Positions 51,977 through 62,068 of a stretch of 64,000 bases of DNA are shown one piece after another. How positions within the stretch are numbered: the stretch's first letter is position 1; each line of letters starts with the position of its first letter. Position numbers and translations under genes: made by a program. The notes beneath the pieces were generated by a model, which did no database searches, was not told the DNA's origin, and worked only from the letters and a program-made list of their open reading frames with translations. Origin of the DNA: Mesodorylaimus sp. YZB2_4 (Eukaryota; Nematoda; Enoplea; Dorylaimida; Dorylaimidae); contig JASANH010000674.1 in NCBI GenBank assembly GCA_030248295.1, positions 1 through 64,000 of the forward strand, in the 5' to 3' direction.

Positions 51977-53734
51977 CCAGCTGTTGAACACATTGAAAAG
52001 GAGACTGAAAAAACAAAGCGTCAAAAATGCTAGTGCGAAATCGAGCGGACAAGGCGGTCAAGCTCGAGTGGCTGCTAAAAAAGCTGAAGAATTTGCAACT
52101 TTGGCTACTAATTATACTGGAACTGTGGCTAGTTTGAATCAGCTAATCTACAGGTAAGCTTTTATTTAGTGGTCTGATTTTTTTGGGGGGACTGACTTTT
52201 CACTTTTTCTACAGCACACCACCCGAGCAGCAGGATGTCGAATCTCAGTCTTTGGAATCGAGGTCTTCGTCCTCGGTATTTCCTGTCAAAGTATGATTCA
52301 ATATAAATTTGTTCGCTAATCTAATGTGCTAAGAAAATTGGCGTTTTTAGGGTTCCGGGACGATTGATTTCTATTTGGAACCTGCCGGCAGTTCAAATTT
52401 ATCAGTTAGTCTGTTTGACAGTTTTTTCATGTTCAAAGTGCAAATTGTTCGAAGCGACGGAAGCAAGCTTTTACCTACTGATAAGGCGAGGAGATTTTAA
52501 TTATTTTTCCCCAAATTCTACGCCAATTTTTATTTTTAGGTTAGCACTATTCCGTTTTTGCTAAACACCATGATTAAACGGTGCGCCCTTTACGTAAACG
52601 AGCAGCTGCTAACGGGTGAGCTTAGCATCCTGGAGCTTATTTTGTAAAAGCGAAAAAATCATTTTTTTTTTTGCGAAAAAATTCAAAAAAATCATTGCGG
52701 AAGAAATGAAAATGAATCCATTTCACTTCAAACCGCATTATCTCAGCTAGCTTCAGGTGCTTTTTGTTTCTTTTCTTGCTTTCTTAACGCTTTTTGTCGC
52801 ATTTGCAGCAAAATCAATAATGTTTTTTTTTCAGGTTTTCTTGAATCAGACTCCAAACCACAGTATTCCGTATCGCGTATCGACCGACGATGTTCTCGAT
52901 GTGGTCAAAGCGGATTCGGCTTATTTTCTACTAATGCGCGAACTGAATCTTTTATTAACGTTCAGCATTTCGCTCTGAGACTATACCAATAGCTTATTCT
53001 TCCTCGTCATTGATTTGTCGCGGGATCATTCGAGCGGCATGCGCGCCTCGTAAGTCGATTGATTTTATCTATTTATTTTTCCAATTTTTCTCGCTTTAAC
53101 TTAGTCGAAGGATTAGCCATTTTTTTCTAATACGTCATCAACGGATGTGGCATTTTCTAATGCGTCATCACTGGTGTGTCTTCTGATATTTCATTACTGA
53201 TGCAACATTTTCTGATATGCTATCACTGATACGCCACAACTGATATGATATTTCTGATATGTTATCGCTGATATGTCATTTTGTGATGCGCCATCACTGA
53301 TATGCCTCGCCCGATATGTTATCTCTGATACGTAATTTCTGGTATGCTATCACTGAATGCGTCATCATTGATATGCTCTTCCTAATGTTATGTTATCACG
53401 AATACGCCATTTTTGATATGTTATCATAGAAAACGTTATTTTCTGATGTGCTATCAGTAATGTCCCATTTTCTAACACCATTGAAATGATGTGAAAAAAT
53501 GTTTTGTTTTTCCAGGTATTTATCATCGAACGAAGAAGGCTCGCTCATGCTACGCGCCACATTTCAAAAAGGGGCTAAAGAACCATTGGCGATGGTGGCT
53601 ATAGGTAAGCATACGCTAGAAAGATGCTAGGTTTCTCCTCGAAACTCTTTCACCTGAATGCTTTTTTTATTGTAGCCGAATATCCGGCCGTTCTCACGCT
53701 CCACGGGGACAGAAGAATTAGCTGCTCGATATGA
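51969..53734 (+). CDS. Polinton/adintovirus-type major capsid protein, intron-containing
   Basis: Exons: 51969-52151 (MSSQLLNTLKRRLKKQ, basic), 52216-52291, 52351-52490, about 52542-52613, about 52835-52979, 53519-53603 and about 53677-53734. Exons 3 and 4 read GTIDFYLEPAGSSN, FFMFKVQIVRSDGSKLLPTD and VSTIPFLLNTMIKRCALYVN, then NQTPNHSIPYRV, the N-terminal signature of double-jelly-roll capsids of Polintons (LY.KV.I...DG......V..I...L.......VN...V). The last exons read EEGSLMLRATFQKG and PLAMVAIAEYPAVLTL...R, the C-terminal strand of the same family. The middle of the protein seems short, one intron needs a GC donor (AAG|GCGAGG), and joining exon 4 to 5 is uncertain. Capsid genes usually lack introns. 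Confidence 0.6.
53105..53480. repeat. Degenerate tandem repeat within a capsid-gene intron
   Basis: About 20 imperfect copies of a ~17-18 bp unit of the type TGATATGCTATCACTGATACG. Non-coding. Confidence 0.8.
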
Positions 53735-54021
53735 TTTTCGATTTCACTGCTTTATTATTATGCGTTTTCTATCTGCTAGCAAATCGTGCATTCGAATCTT
53801 ATAGGGTGTTTATTTTGCTCTTTTCTCTTTTTGCACGTCGAGCCTCATCGAGTGATATATATGCTATCATATTGTCATTTTGTATAACTTTGCCTCCTCG
53901 TGTTTTTGAAATATGCAGTATAGTATTAGCAGCAGCAGGAACTCTCACGATGGGTTATTGTTGCGGCAAGGCTGCTAGGTTGCTTATGGGGGTTCCAAAG
54001 TCTCTGAAAAACAAAAATTGA
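53731..54021 (+). CDS. Small hydrophobic membrane protein overlapping the capsid stop
   Basis: 96 aa. Its ATG overlaps the TGA of the capsid gene (ATGA). The sequence has two to three hydrophobic helices (MIFDFTALLLCVFYLLA; VFILLFSLFA; DIYAIILSFCITLP; ICSIVLAAAGTLTMGYCCG) and a basic tail KSLKNKN. There is no known family. Stop/start overlap is typical of compact viral or Polinton gene sets, suggesting it belongs to the same element. No disabling change visible. Confidence 0.45.
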   Translation: MIFDFTALLLCVFYLLANRAFESYRVFILLFSLFARRASSSDIYAIILSFCITLPPRVFEICSIVLAAAGTLTMGYCCGKAARLLMGVPKSLKNKN

Positions 54022-54025
54022 CACT

Positions 54026-54113
54026 ATGCTACCGGAAGAGTGATTCGAACCCCCGCGGAATTTTTTCCATCGGATCGTATGTCCAACGCCTTAACCACTA
54101 CTAGGCCAACCTG
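54026..54113 (-). pseudogene. Serine/leucine-tRNA-like pseudogene
   Basis: Minus strand: A box TGGCCTAGTAGTGGTTAAGGCG, anticodon-arm-like TTGGA/TCCGA stem, long variable arm, and B box GGGTTCGAATC. The loop has A instead of the invariant U33, and the acceptor ends do not pair, so it is a pseudogene or SINE head. Confidence 0.55.
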
Positions 54114-54289
54114 GATGATGGTCGCCGAATGAGGTCGCGAGGCGAAGTCCGTTTTATTAATTTTTTTCACCAAAAAAAGCCTTCTCGAGAGTCCTTATTA
54201 TCGCTTTGACTAGTTTATGTACATAAACTGGTCGAAGCAATCAAAAATGGAAAACGCGCGCGCGGAAAAACGGTTTCCCCACCCGTCGG

Positions 54290-54480
54290 CTCGCCTCTGC
54301 TCGCACTTTTTTCTGAATTTCCCACCAGCATGATGTACCTGAACATCTTTCCCGCCTCTGCTCGCGTTTTTTGAATTTCCCTCCAGCGCGATGTACCTGA
54401 ACATCTTTCCCGCCTCTGCTCGCGTTTTTTTGAATTTACCTCTAGCATGATGTACCTGAACATCTTTCCCGCCTCGCTCT
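54290..54480. repeat. ~58 bp tandem array, 3-4 units
   Basis: Units contain CCCGCCTCTGCTCGCGTTTTT then GAATTTCC, CCAGC and ATGATGTACCTGAACATCTT (shown in parts). The two long minus-strand frames across it are repeat artefacts. Confidence 0.85.
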
Positions 54481-54609
54481 CGCGCGCTAAAACGCAAAAC
54501 AAGATTTGCAGTCCAACAAGATTTTATTTACATTTTTTAAAAAATATTTACTCAAATTTACATACAATATTTACAAAGAAATTGTAAAAATTAAATTAAT
54601 GTGTGGGCC

Positions 54610-54800
54610 TTTGAAAAGACCCACACATGCGGCAACCTGGTATTCACCGAATTCGTGGTCAGGTTCGTACGCCGATTATCACCGCAATCCCTTTATTCGA
54701 TATATATATATATATATATAAAGACCCACACATGCGGCAACCTGGTATTAACCGAATTCGTGGAAACCGCATTTTATTGCATCTGCATAAACATTTAGAA
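54610..54800. repeat. Direct repeat around a TA microsatellite
   Basis: GACCCACACATGCGGCAACC with TGGTATT.ACCGAATTCGTGG occurs at about 54617-54658 and 54721-54763, separated by a (TA)n tract. A related HLHKH-encoding segment (TTTTATTGCATCTGCATAAACATT in parts) also occurs at about 54771 and 55030. Confidence 0.75.
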
Positions 54801-55138
54801 CCGCACGCTTTTACTTGACCCAGCAGTTCAGCCTCGCCCAAGGGTAATGGCAGGCGCTCGAGTCTGTTCCACTACATATTTCTCTTCGCTCCTGGTGCCT
54901 GCTGCACTAGTTCTCTTTGTTCCTGGGATTTGTTTATCGAAAAAAAGCTCTGCGGAAGGTGGAATCCCGACGGGTGTTTTGACTACTGCGTTTAAACATT
55001 ATTTTGTAGCATCGCAGAAAAGAAACCACATTTTATTGCATCTGCATAAACATTCCCAACCGCACGTTTTTATTCGACTAACGAATGAGATTCAAGCAGA
55101 TAATAATAATTATAATGGGCAATTTGCAATATTCTTAA

Positions 55139-57790
55139 TTACAACGCATTACAGCACAGGCGGGCACTGACTGGGTGGGTGGCTGGCTGGTTGCTGTGAC
55201 CGACCAGAAAAAGAGGTGCATTGAGGTGTTGGGAAGAAGGAGAGCAGACCAAAGACTGGCGTAGGGAGTGAATGTTGTCAAATGCGACCCCCCCCCCCCC
55301 CCCGAGTCTAGGAGGAGGGCGTTGGTTTACAGCATTAGCACTAGCACCAGCACTAGCGACAGGGCGGGTCGTGGTAGGGCGCCGGGGGTGGAGAATGAAC
55401 CTACGCCGTCGAATGTTGGCCAGGCGGAGAACTTCCGAGACAGAGTGTGGACGACGAAGACCTAGGGCTACAGTATGTTGTAAACGCTGATGCAAACGGC
55501 GAACATCATCGGACGTCCACGAGGTGTATAGCTGACCGCTATGCACTAAAGATTCGAACCAATGCAAAAATGCAAGGATAAGGCGAGGTAACAGGACCAG
55601 ATCGCGGGCATCACGCACTAAGCCTAACCAACGGCGATAAGCGTGAAGCCAGGCGCGACGCCAGTGGCGAAATTCGGCGTGTATGGGTGGAGGTAATAGA
55701 ATTGGGGCGACGCGGGGAAGCTGCGCTAAGGTGGATGGAAATATTATGGGAGAATTGACATTCAAGGATAGGAGAGAGGGGATATGAGTGGTGGACGACG
55801 GCGAGAAATCAAGGGAAGGTCTCGCAGTAGCAGCGGCAGTAGCAGTTTTATCGCAATCAGTGCGGTGAGCACCAGTCGCAATAGCGGCAATGCAAGCCCG
55901 ATTAAGAAAAAGAGAAGAAGAGCTTCCTGTTGCGCTAGAACTGTACTCGATGCAACGGGGTCGACTAGCTGCTGAAGCAGTCGCAATGGCGGCAATCGAA
56001 GCCCGATTAAAGGAGCGCCCTACTGTAGGATCAGGGGTGGCGGCAGCACAGGCCGAATGAACTTGGGGAGTGACCTCGGTTCGAGGGCGTTTAGGGTTAG
56101 GAGTGTTAGAAGCACACGTCCATAATGATGATGACGAGGTTGATGGCGAAAAATCGGGTGGGGGGGCTTCTAAGACGCCGAACCAGTGGCAGATCCGTCT
56201 TCGAACGCAATCCAGGCGTCGATTAAATGAGACTATGAGGACTAGGATTACTAAATTGATGTCCAGGGACGCTTGGGCATCCTGAGACGCGTATTGAAGC
56301 AGGTAGGAAGGGAGGAAACCATCGGATGATGCCCCGTGCCAAGAATGGCTCTGTCCCTGATTGGACTTGTCCAAATCGAGCGAAAAAAGCGTTTTAGCCG
56401 CATCAGCGAGCCCGTTCCCATCATGTCGGTCGAGAGAGCTCTTAAGCTGATAACGCTAGACCTTCTGACCGTCGAGATACATGCTTTCCGGTAAAATCAA
56501 GCCGAAGCTGTTGTGAAGAGCTGAGCAATCGCAGTGCAATGCCCAGCCAAAATGAACCAAGGAAGGGTCAAATAGTAAGCGAAGAAGGGAGTCGGGCAGT
56601 TGAGAGTTTGGGATCGAGGGATTGGTCAGCATTTTACCAACCCAAGAATGAGGTTCGGCTAAGGCGTATAAATCAAAAATGGCTATGAAACAGTCGGGTC
56701 CTCGTGTGTACACACTGAACCAACTGCGTTGTGGTGTGAGGTTCGGATCAAGCCACGCAGCCCAGGTACTGGAATAGCTATACCGAATAGATATACTAGA
56801 ATAGGAATACCTGCAAACCGCAAGAGATCGAAGGCAAAAGGCACGGCGTAGCAAGGGAATCTAAGAGAGACACCCTCAATTAGAAACCTTGGCAGACCTC
56901 TAAACACCCTGAATAGAGGACTGGGCGCAACAAGGCACAATAGGCGCAATGACGCAAAATGAAAATTAGTCAAAAACCCAAAACAAACCCAAACGAAAAT
57001 CGTCGCAAAATACCATATGAGCAGCGTGGAGAGGCATCACCTACCAATCCAGCTTCTCCTCTTGATTAACCCATTGCAAGTGAGCCGGAATAGGCGGAGC
57101 AGTAGAAGCACGTCGACTGGTACTGCTCTCGCTGACCGGAGTCATGGGACGAGAACCAACCACTCGTCCATACTCAATAATCGGCGTATGTCCAGTACGC
57201 CCGAAAGGCGTACCACCAGAAAACGGATCGGGAAAATACATTTCCAGCTCAATAGCATCCAACGACTCCAATCGAGCTTTCCATGCGGCGCGACGATACA
57301 TAAATTGATAGGCGGATCGGGACGCGATCCACTCGTCAGTTGAATTCCAAGTGGCGTTCGACATGTAGTCCAACACCACCCAACGAACAGACGGACCTCC
57401 CGGACCCAGATCCCGCAAACACAAGACGACCTTCGTACCCAACCGCTTAACCGGATAATAGATGACATACCGGTAGATCTCAGTGCGCGGGCACGTGAAC
57501 CGAATAATCGATGGCATACCGAAATGGAGTTCATGGATCCAATCCGCTTTGGACTCCGAAGCGATGACAAACGTGAATTCGGGCCAATCGGCAGGCGGAT
57601 ACACAGGATACTCGAACGGAATAAACGGGAATTCCTCGATCCGCGATGGCACCTTGACCTCGAGAATGGGATCGATTGGTCGAGCCAGGAACGCATCACG
57701 GCTCCAGCGCAACGGCTGAGTCGGGGATCCAGTGGAGGGCACACAGCTGCGCGATCCAGAGAATCGGCCCGGCGAGCCATGGCGAACCAT
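55139..57790 (-). CDS. Spliced retroelement ORF with DEDDy 3'-5' exonuclease domain
   Basis: Exon 1 (57046-57790) starts MVRHGSPGRFSGSRSCVPST; a donor after KLD (GATTG|GTAGGT) and an acceptor (ATTCCAG, ending at 56773) restore frame into TWAAWLDPNLTPQRSW. Exon 2 (56772-55139) carries an RNase D/EXD-type fold: CFIAIFDLYAL, then LVHFGWALHCDCSALHNSFG (motif II D), then GLADAAKTLFSLDLDKSNQG, W, and QYASQDAQASLDI (motif III Y...D). Motif I is not certain. A single TAG at 56456-56458 lies in frame between motif II and GLADAAK. The C-terminus is low-complexity. Such exonucleases trim RNA or DNA 3' ends. Possibly inactive because of the TAG, or expressed by readthrough. Confidence 0.65.
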
Positions 57791-57808
57791 TCGACGAGGC
57801 GAGACGGA

Positions 57809-60800
57809 TCAAATTCGAGGCGCGGACTCCACATTCGCGGTGCACGCTGTCGGAGCGACCACAGCTGTGGCAGACACAGCCGCAGTCGTCGTGGAAACCA
57901 TAGTGACAGTGATCGAGGAATTGGCACCGCGCGCACCAGCCGAAGGCGAAACGGTAACAACGGCAGGCATCGAAGAAGGTGAACTCGTGGCAGGCACACA
58001 AGTGGATGCCGGAGGTGCGGACGCAGACACACTCACAGTAGGCGCCGTAGCGGATACCGGAGATGCGGGAACCACGGAAGGTGCGGGTGAAGAAGTGTCC
58101 ATATCAGACCAGGGGTCCGATGATCGAGAATAATCGACAACCAGCTTATAACCCGCTGGCGAAGTATACGAATACCCAAAACTCGGCGTGCGCTCAGGCT
58201 CTTCAGAAACGGACGGCAAACCCGAACGCTTCCTACCAGAAGACGAACCCGAGGCACGAGGCGTCGATGAACCAGAGCCATATCGCGAGGACGAATAATA
58301 AGTAGTACGCTGGCGTGACGCGGCGGTCGATGAGGTACCAGCAGCACCACCCCCAGGCGGAGGAGGTGGCGGCAAATCATCATCCCGACGAGAGGACGAT
58401 CGATCAGACCGAACAGTGGAACGGGAACGACGACGTACTCGCCTCCTGCCACCGTCACTCGATCCATCCGCCGGAAGCTCACCTTCCTCCAATCCGGACG
58501 TTGAACCAGCGCTCGACCGAGGGCGCACTGGACGCGGTGCAGGCGGATAGTCCATGGGACAGACGTAGGCGGAATCCGGCAGTGTCTTGAATGGTTGCAC
58601 CACCGGCGTCGTACCCGGCGATCGATACACGTCACGCATTCCTCGCCACATGCGAATAGCGACTGGAATAGGAATAGTCGCTCCAGGGTTCTCGGGGTCT
58701 TGTTGGAGGACAGCCACAAAACGATCGAAATACCCATTCGTGTAAACATTCGCTAAATACTTCAAAAAGATGAGCGATCCTGATAGCATTTCAGGCCGAT
58801 CGAACCCAAGTGGGTGATAATAAACCGAACCTGGCCGATCTGGCAGCGGGAATCCCAAAACAATGGCCAACCGAGAAATGTTGTAGCCCGACGGCAATCT
58901 GGCCCGATGCTGGCAGATCAATGATGAAATCTGCTGCTTGTTACGAGGGACCAGAATCGCACACGTACCATCGGGTGAAGGCCAAAAACTGAAACGTTGC
59001 CCCTCATTAGTATCCCCAGCCAACTTACGGTATTCCGCGTCCATGATTCGGTAGAACGAGTTCTGAACGAACGAAATGAACTCGACAGAGGCGGCCGTCA
59101 ATTCCACGGTGTTGATTGGAAGATCACGGACCAGGTCGTGCTTCTCCACGATGTAATACAGAGACCACAAATGCAGTCCAATGAGTTCCATGGCTGCGGC
59201 CAACAAGAGTCGAGGATTTCGATTCCAAGGCTCTTGGGCTTGAATCACCGTGAGATATTGGCAACACTGGAATTTCCACATGTCGCAACACCAGCGAGAA
59301 ATTGATTCAGGCGAGATCGGAAAACCGCGAAACGAGAGATTCGCCTCGTCCAGCTGGTATACAGGGACGGGCACCAATCGTTGCGATATCGGCATGTCGT
59401 CAGGCGCAAATAAAGGCGAAGTGGTTGCAGCCAATTCTGCAACCGGGAAACCAGGCGTCGTCAACGTAATAGCATCTTGCATGGATAGTACACCCGTGTT
59501 CAGGGACTCGGGCAGCCGATGAACTTGGGCGTACAGTTCCGGAGACGGACGCACTGGACGATCCAAGACATGACCAGTTGCCCGATCGAATGTGCCAAAT
59601 GCCGCGCGACGACTCGTTACCCACGACGCATACTGCTGACTCGGAACTCGATTCCACAAGAACCCGGCCGGATGTAGATACGCGACGAAACGTTCCAACT
59701 TCTGTCGATACGTTTGCGAGTCGGGTTTCAAGGGTACCTGATCTTTCGACGTGGCATCCGGGCGCTGCGACTCGATCCGCAACGTCTCCTTAATCGATGC
59801 CAACACGTCACAGTCCAACCCAGAAGAAGTGGTCTCGTCCTGCCGTCCTACAGGAGCGCTAGCGGATGTAGAACTAGCAACGAGACCCGGCGGACTGGCT
59901 GAAGGGATACCCGGAGGTGGAAAATATCGCAAACCCAACGAATCGCATAGTAGACGTCGCCGTTCGATCAATTCGGATAATCGGCGTCGGGCGATAGTAT
60001 ATTCGGAAACGAGCCGCACGTGCTGATCCGAGATCTTTGACGGATCGTGTTCGATATAAGAATCGTCGACGAATGCGTAGTAGCAGCCAACCTGGGTGCA
60101 GAACCGACATACGGGCAATGCACCAGGGGTGCGTTTCGCAGCGTCGACCAACACAGGCGGCATGGGAACAGACATCACTTCCCGTCGAACCACAGCAGAG
60201 AACCAGAGCGGAGGGCCATGCTGGGACATGTACCACAGATCGTGCAGAGCAATGGTAGCAATACACAGGTCGATGACAGCCAGTCCCCGCGCGACCAAAC
60301 ATCGTTCCAGATCGTCCTGCAAATTGGGAAGATCGTCCATAGTGATAGAAATAGACATACCTGCCGGACGCTGCGTGCAAGGAAATATCGCGTTCAATGC
60401 ACCAGCGAGCGTGTTCGGCGGCAGTTCCAATTTGCGCTGGAATAATTGAGCCAACTGATAGGCGAACGATGCGTGGAAGGCCTTCTCCGTGGTCGGAGTG
60501 CCATACAGTTGACCCATCGACCAAACGTCGTGGAGATAAGCTAAATTCTGGATCATGTTGGGCCGAAGGAATAGCGTATGCTCCAACATACGCAAAGACC
60601 CAAAATCCCAAAAGACCTTACCGATACCATCGTTCAATAACAATGACATAAGCGGCAGTCGATAGATCGGATTAACGCCACTACTTCGAGTATCGATGAC
60701 GATCGTGTCGCCGTTCTTGGCTGCCAACACGATGAAATAGGCCAACGAGATGGGTCCAGAGGGGAACATTCGACCCAATAGATCCAAACTCGAGGGATAC

Positions 60801-61720
60801 TTCACCGGTCGGTATGGGGCGCAGGCCGCGACCACTCGGTCTTCCAATGATTCGGCTTCCATGCGATAGAAAGACGCGCCAGCCACCATGCCAACCAGTT
60901 TGTCCATCGCTGCTTCGGTATCAGTCGCATCAATTCGATCGATATCTTCTGGCGAGGCCATGATGACCACCTCGCCGTCCGTCATGACGCTGTCAAACGC
61001 ATTAGAAAAACTTTCCGGACGGGCCTCACCTGGTCCTGGACGTCCAGTGGTGAACCATGTTTGACCCACCACGTAGACACCGATCGCGCCAGACGTATTG
61101 GAAAAATTCGTCAATCGATCGAACGCAGAATAAACTTCGTCAATTGAAGTCGAGTGCCCAATGTACGTAACAGTAGACCCATCACCCGGGAATACTGGGT
61201 GTCGTTTGTAGACGCGTGCGTAGCAGGCGTGCAATTGCTGAAGAGCCAACGTGTTGGGCAAGGCCGGGCAGGCCCATGCGTGGTACAATTCAGCCCGCAC
61301 TGCCTGATCGGTAACCAACGAACGTGAACTCGGGGACGAAATGTCGTCCTTCTGTAAACGAGAAAGCGAATCACGTAACTTACGTTCGTGCTGTTGTACC
61401 ATGATGTTCCGGCGCTGCAGAGACGTATCCGGAACACCCGAAGCGGAAAATGCAGACGCCGCCATCGCCTTTCGATCGAGATCGTTGACTAATAATTCGT
61501 GTTCGCGAATTTGTTGATCCAATGCGCGGAAAGCCATTTGGTTCTCCGCCGTCAAGAACGAATACGGATCCGAGTGTCCGCGTCCAGGCGTCGGTACGGA
61601 TGGACCGGACACCGGAGGCGATACCACTGTCGAGATCGATTGGCCGGTAGTATCAATAGAGATACTACCCGGCGTGTCGTCCATAGGGGACGTAGCCGGT
61701 GGCGGCCTTTCCTGAGACAT
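57809..61720 (-). CDS. Large retroelement-linked protein, 1303 aa, DnaQ-like segment
   Basis: One uninterrupted frame starting MSQERPPPATSPMDDTPGSI, ending 19 bp before the next gene's ATG. The N-terminal ~100 aa and the C-terminal ~250 aa are Ser/Pro/Arg-rich and disordered; between lie globular parts. Around residues 330-450, AYFIVLAAKNGDTIVIDT, LLLNDGIGKVFWDFGSLRMLEH and later RGLAVIDLCIATIALHDL echo the RNase D/EXD exonuclease layout seen in the next gene, with the Asp of motif II present (WDF) but no complete DEDD set. A cysteine pair C..C (VCRFCTQ) lies near 560. The C-terminal half (LERFVAYLHPAGFLWNRV and on) has no recognised family. Likely an accessory product of the element. Confidence 0.6.
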   Translation of the reverse strand: MSQERPPPATSPMDDTPGSISIDTTGQSISTVVSPPVSGPSVPTPGRGHSDPYSFLTAENQMAFRALDQQIREHELLVNDLDRKAMAASAFSASGVPDTSLQRRNIMVQQHERKLRDSLSRLQKDDISSPSSRSLVTDQAVRAELYHAWACPALPNTLALQQLHACYARVYKRHPVFPGDGSTVTYIGHSTSIDEVYSAFDRLTNFSNTSGAIGVYVVGQTWFTTGRPGPGEARPESFSNAFDSVMTDGEVVIMASPEDIDRIDATDTEAAMDKLVGMVAGASFYRMEAESLEDRVVAACAPYRPVKYPSSLDLLGRMFPSGPISLAYFIVLAAKNGDTIVIDTRSSGVNPIYRLPLMSLLLNDGIGKVFWDFGSLRMLEHTLFLRPNMIQNLAYLHDVWSMGQLYGTPTTEKAFHASFAYQLAQLFQRKLELPPNTLAGALNAIFPCTQRPAGMSISITMDDLPNLQDDLERCLVARGLAVIDLCIATIALHDLWYMSQHGPPLWFSAVVRREVMSVPMPPVLVDAAKRTPGALPVCRFCTQVGCYYAFVDDSYIEHDPSKISDQHVRLVSEYTIARRRLSELIERRRLLCDSLGLRYFPPPGIPSASPPGLVASSTSASAPVGRQDETTSSGLDCDVLASIKETLRIESQRPDATSKDQVPLKPDSQTYRQKLERFVAYLHPAGFLWNRVPSQQYASWVTSRRAAFGTFDRATGHVLDRPVRPSPELYAQVHRLPESLNTGVLSMQDAITLTTPGFPVAELAATTSPLFAPDDMPISQRLVPVPVYQLDEANLSFRGFPISPESISRWCCDMWKFQCCQYLTVIQAQEPWNRNPRLLLAAAMELIGLHLWSLYYIVEKHDLVRDLPINTVELTAASVEFISFVQNSFYRIMDAEYRKLAGDTNEGQRFSFWPSPDGTCAILVPRNKQQISSLICQHRARLPSGYNISRLAIVLGFPLPDRPGSVYYHPLGFDRPEMLSGSLIFLKYLANVYTNGYFDRFVAVLQQDPENPGATIPIPVAIRMWRGMRDVYRSPGTTPVVQPFKTLPDSAYVCPMDYPPAPRPVRPRSSAGSTSGLEEGELPADGSSDGGRRRVRRRSRSTVRSDRSSSRRDDDLPPPPPPGGGAAGTSSTAASRQRTTYYSSSRYGSGSSTPRASGSSSGRKRSGLPSVSEEPERTPSFGYSYTSPAGYKLVVDYSRSSDPWSDMDTSSPAPSVVPASPVSATAPTVSVSASAPPASTCVPATSSPSSMPAVVTVSPSAGARGANSSITVTMVSTTTAAVSATAVVAPTACTANVESAPRI

Positions 61721-62068
61721 TTCTTAGGCCACCCGTGAATTTATACCCGCAAATTCGAAAATCTTGAGCAAAAGAAAATAAATGCCACCAAAGGCAATGA
61801 GATTTTCGAATCAAAATCTTTGGTCAGAAAACCAAAAGAAAAACTAAACTAAGGCACTTCGAAAGAAAACGACCAACGCCAAATCGAAAACAAAACGAAA
61901 GTGGCGTGGTTTCCAGTGCCAAGGGCCAGTTGTTTTTTTCCAGAAAATTCCACGCACTCGCTTAGGGTCATCTTGACATAAGCGGCGCAACTGACGTGTC
62001 TCACCCCAAAGATGCGCAGGCGCGGCAAATTCGAATGAGGTAGGACCATGAAGTACATAACGCATAGT
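61721..62068 (-). other. Spacer between pol and the 1303 aa ORF
   Basis: About 350 bp, no gene. It could hold a splice acceptor or internal promoter for the downstream genes. Nothing distinctive apart from A-rich tracts at 61840-61860. Confidence 0.4.

Noticed and set aside
54026-54113. Functional tRNA-Ser
   Set aside because: No U33 and unpaired acceptor ends; polymerase III boxes alone are present.
54210-54502. Two 95 aa minus-strand frames
   Set aside because: Both are translations of the ~58 bp tandem array.
57142-58133. Arg-rich frames on both strands overlapping the 1303 aa ORF and exonuclease gene
   Set aside because: Shadow frames of GC-rich coding sequence, with no family resemblance.
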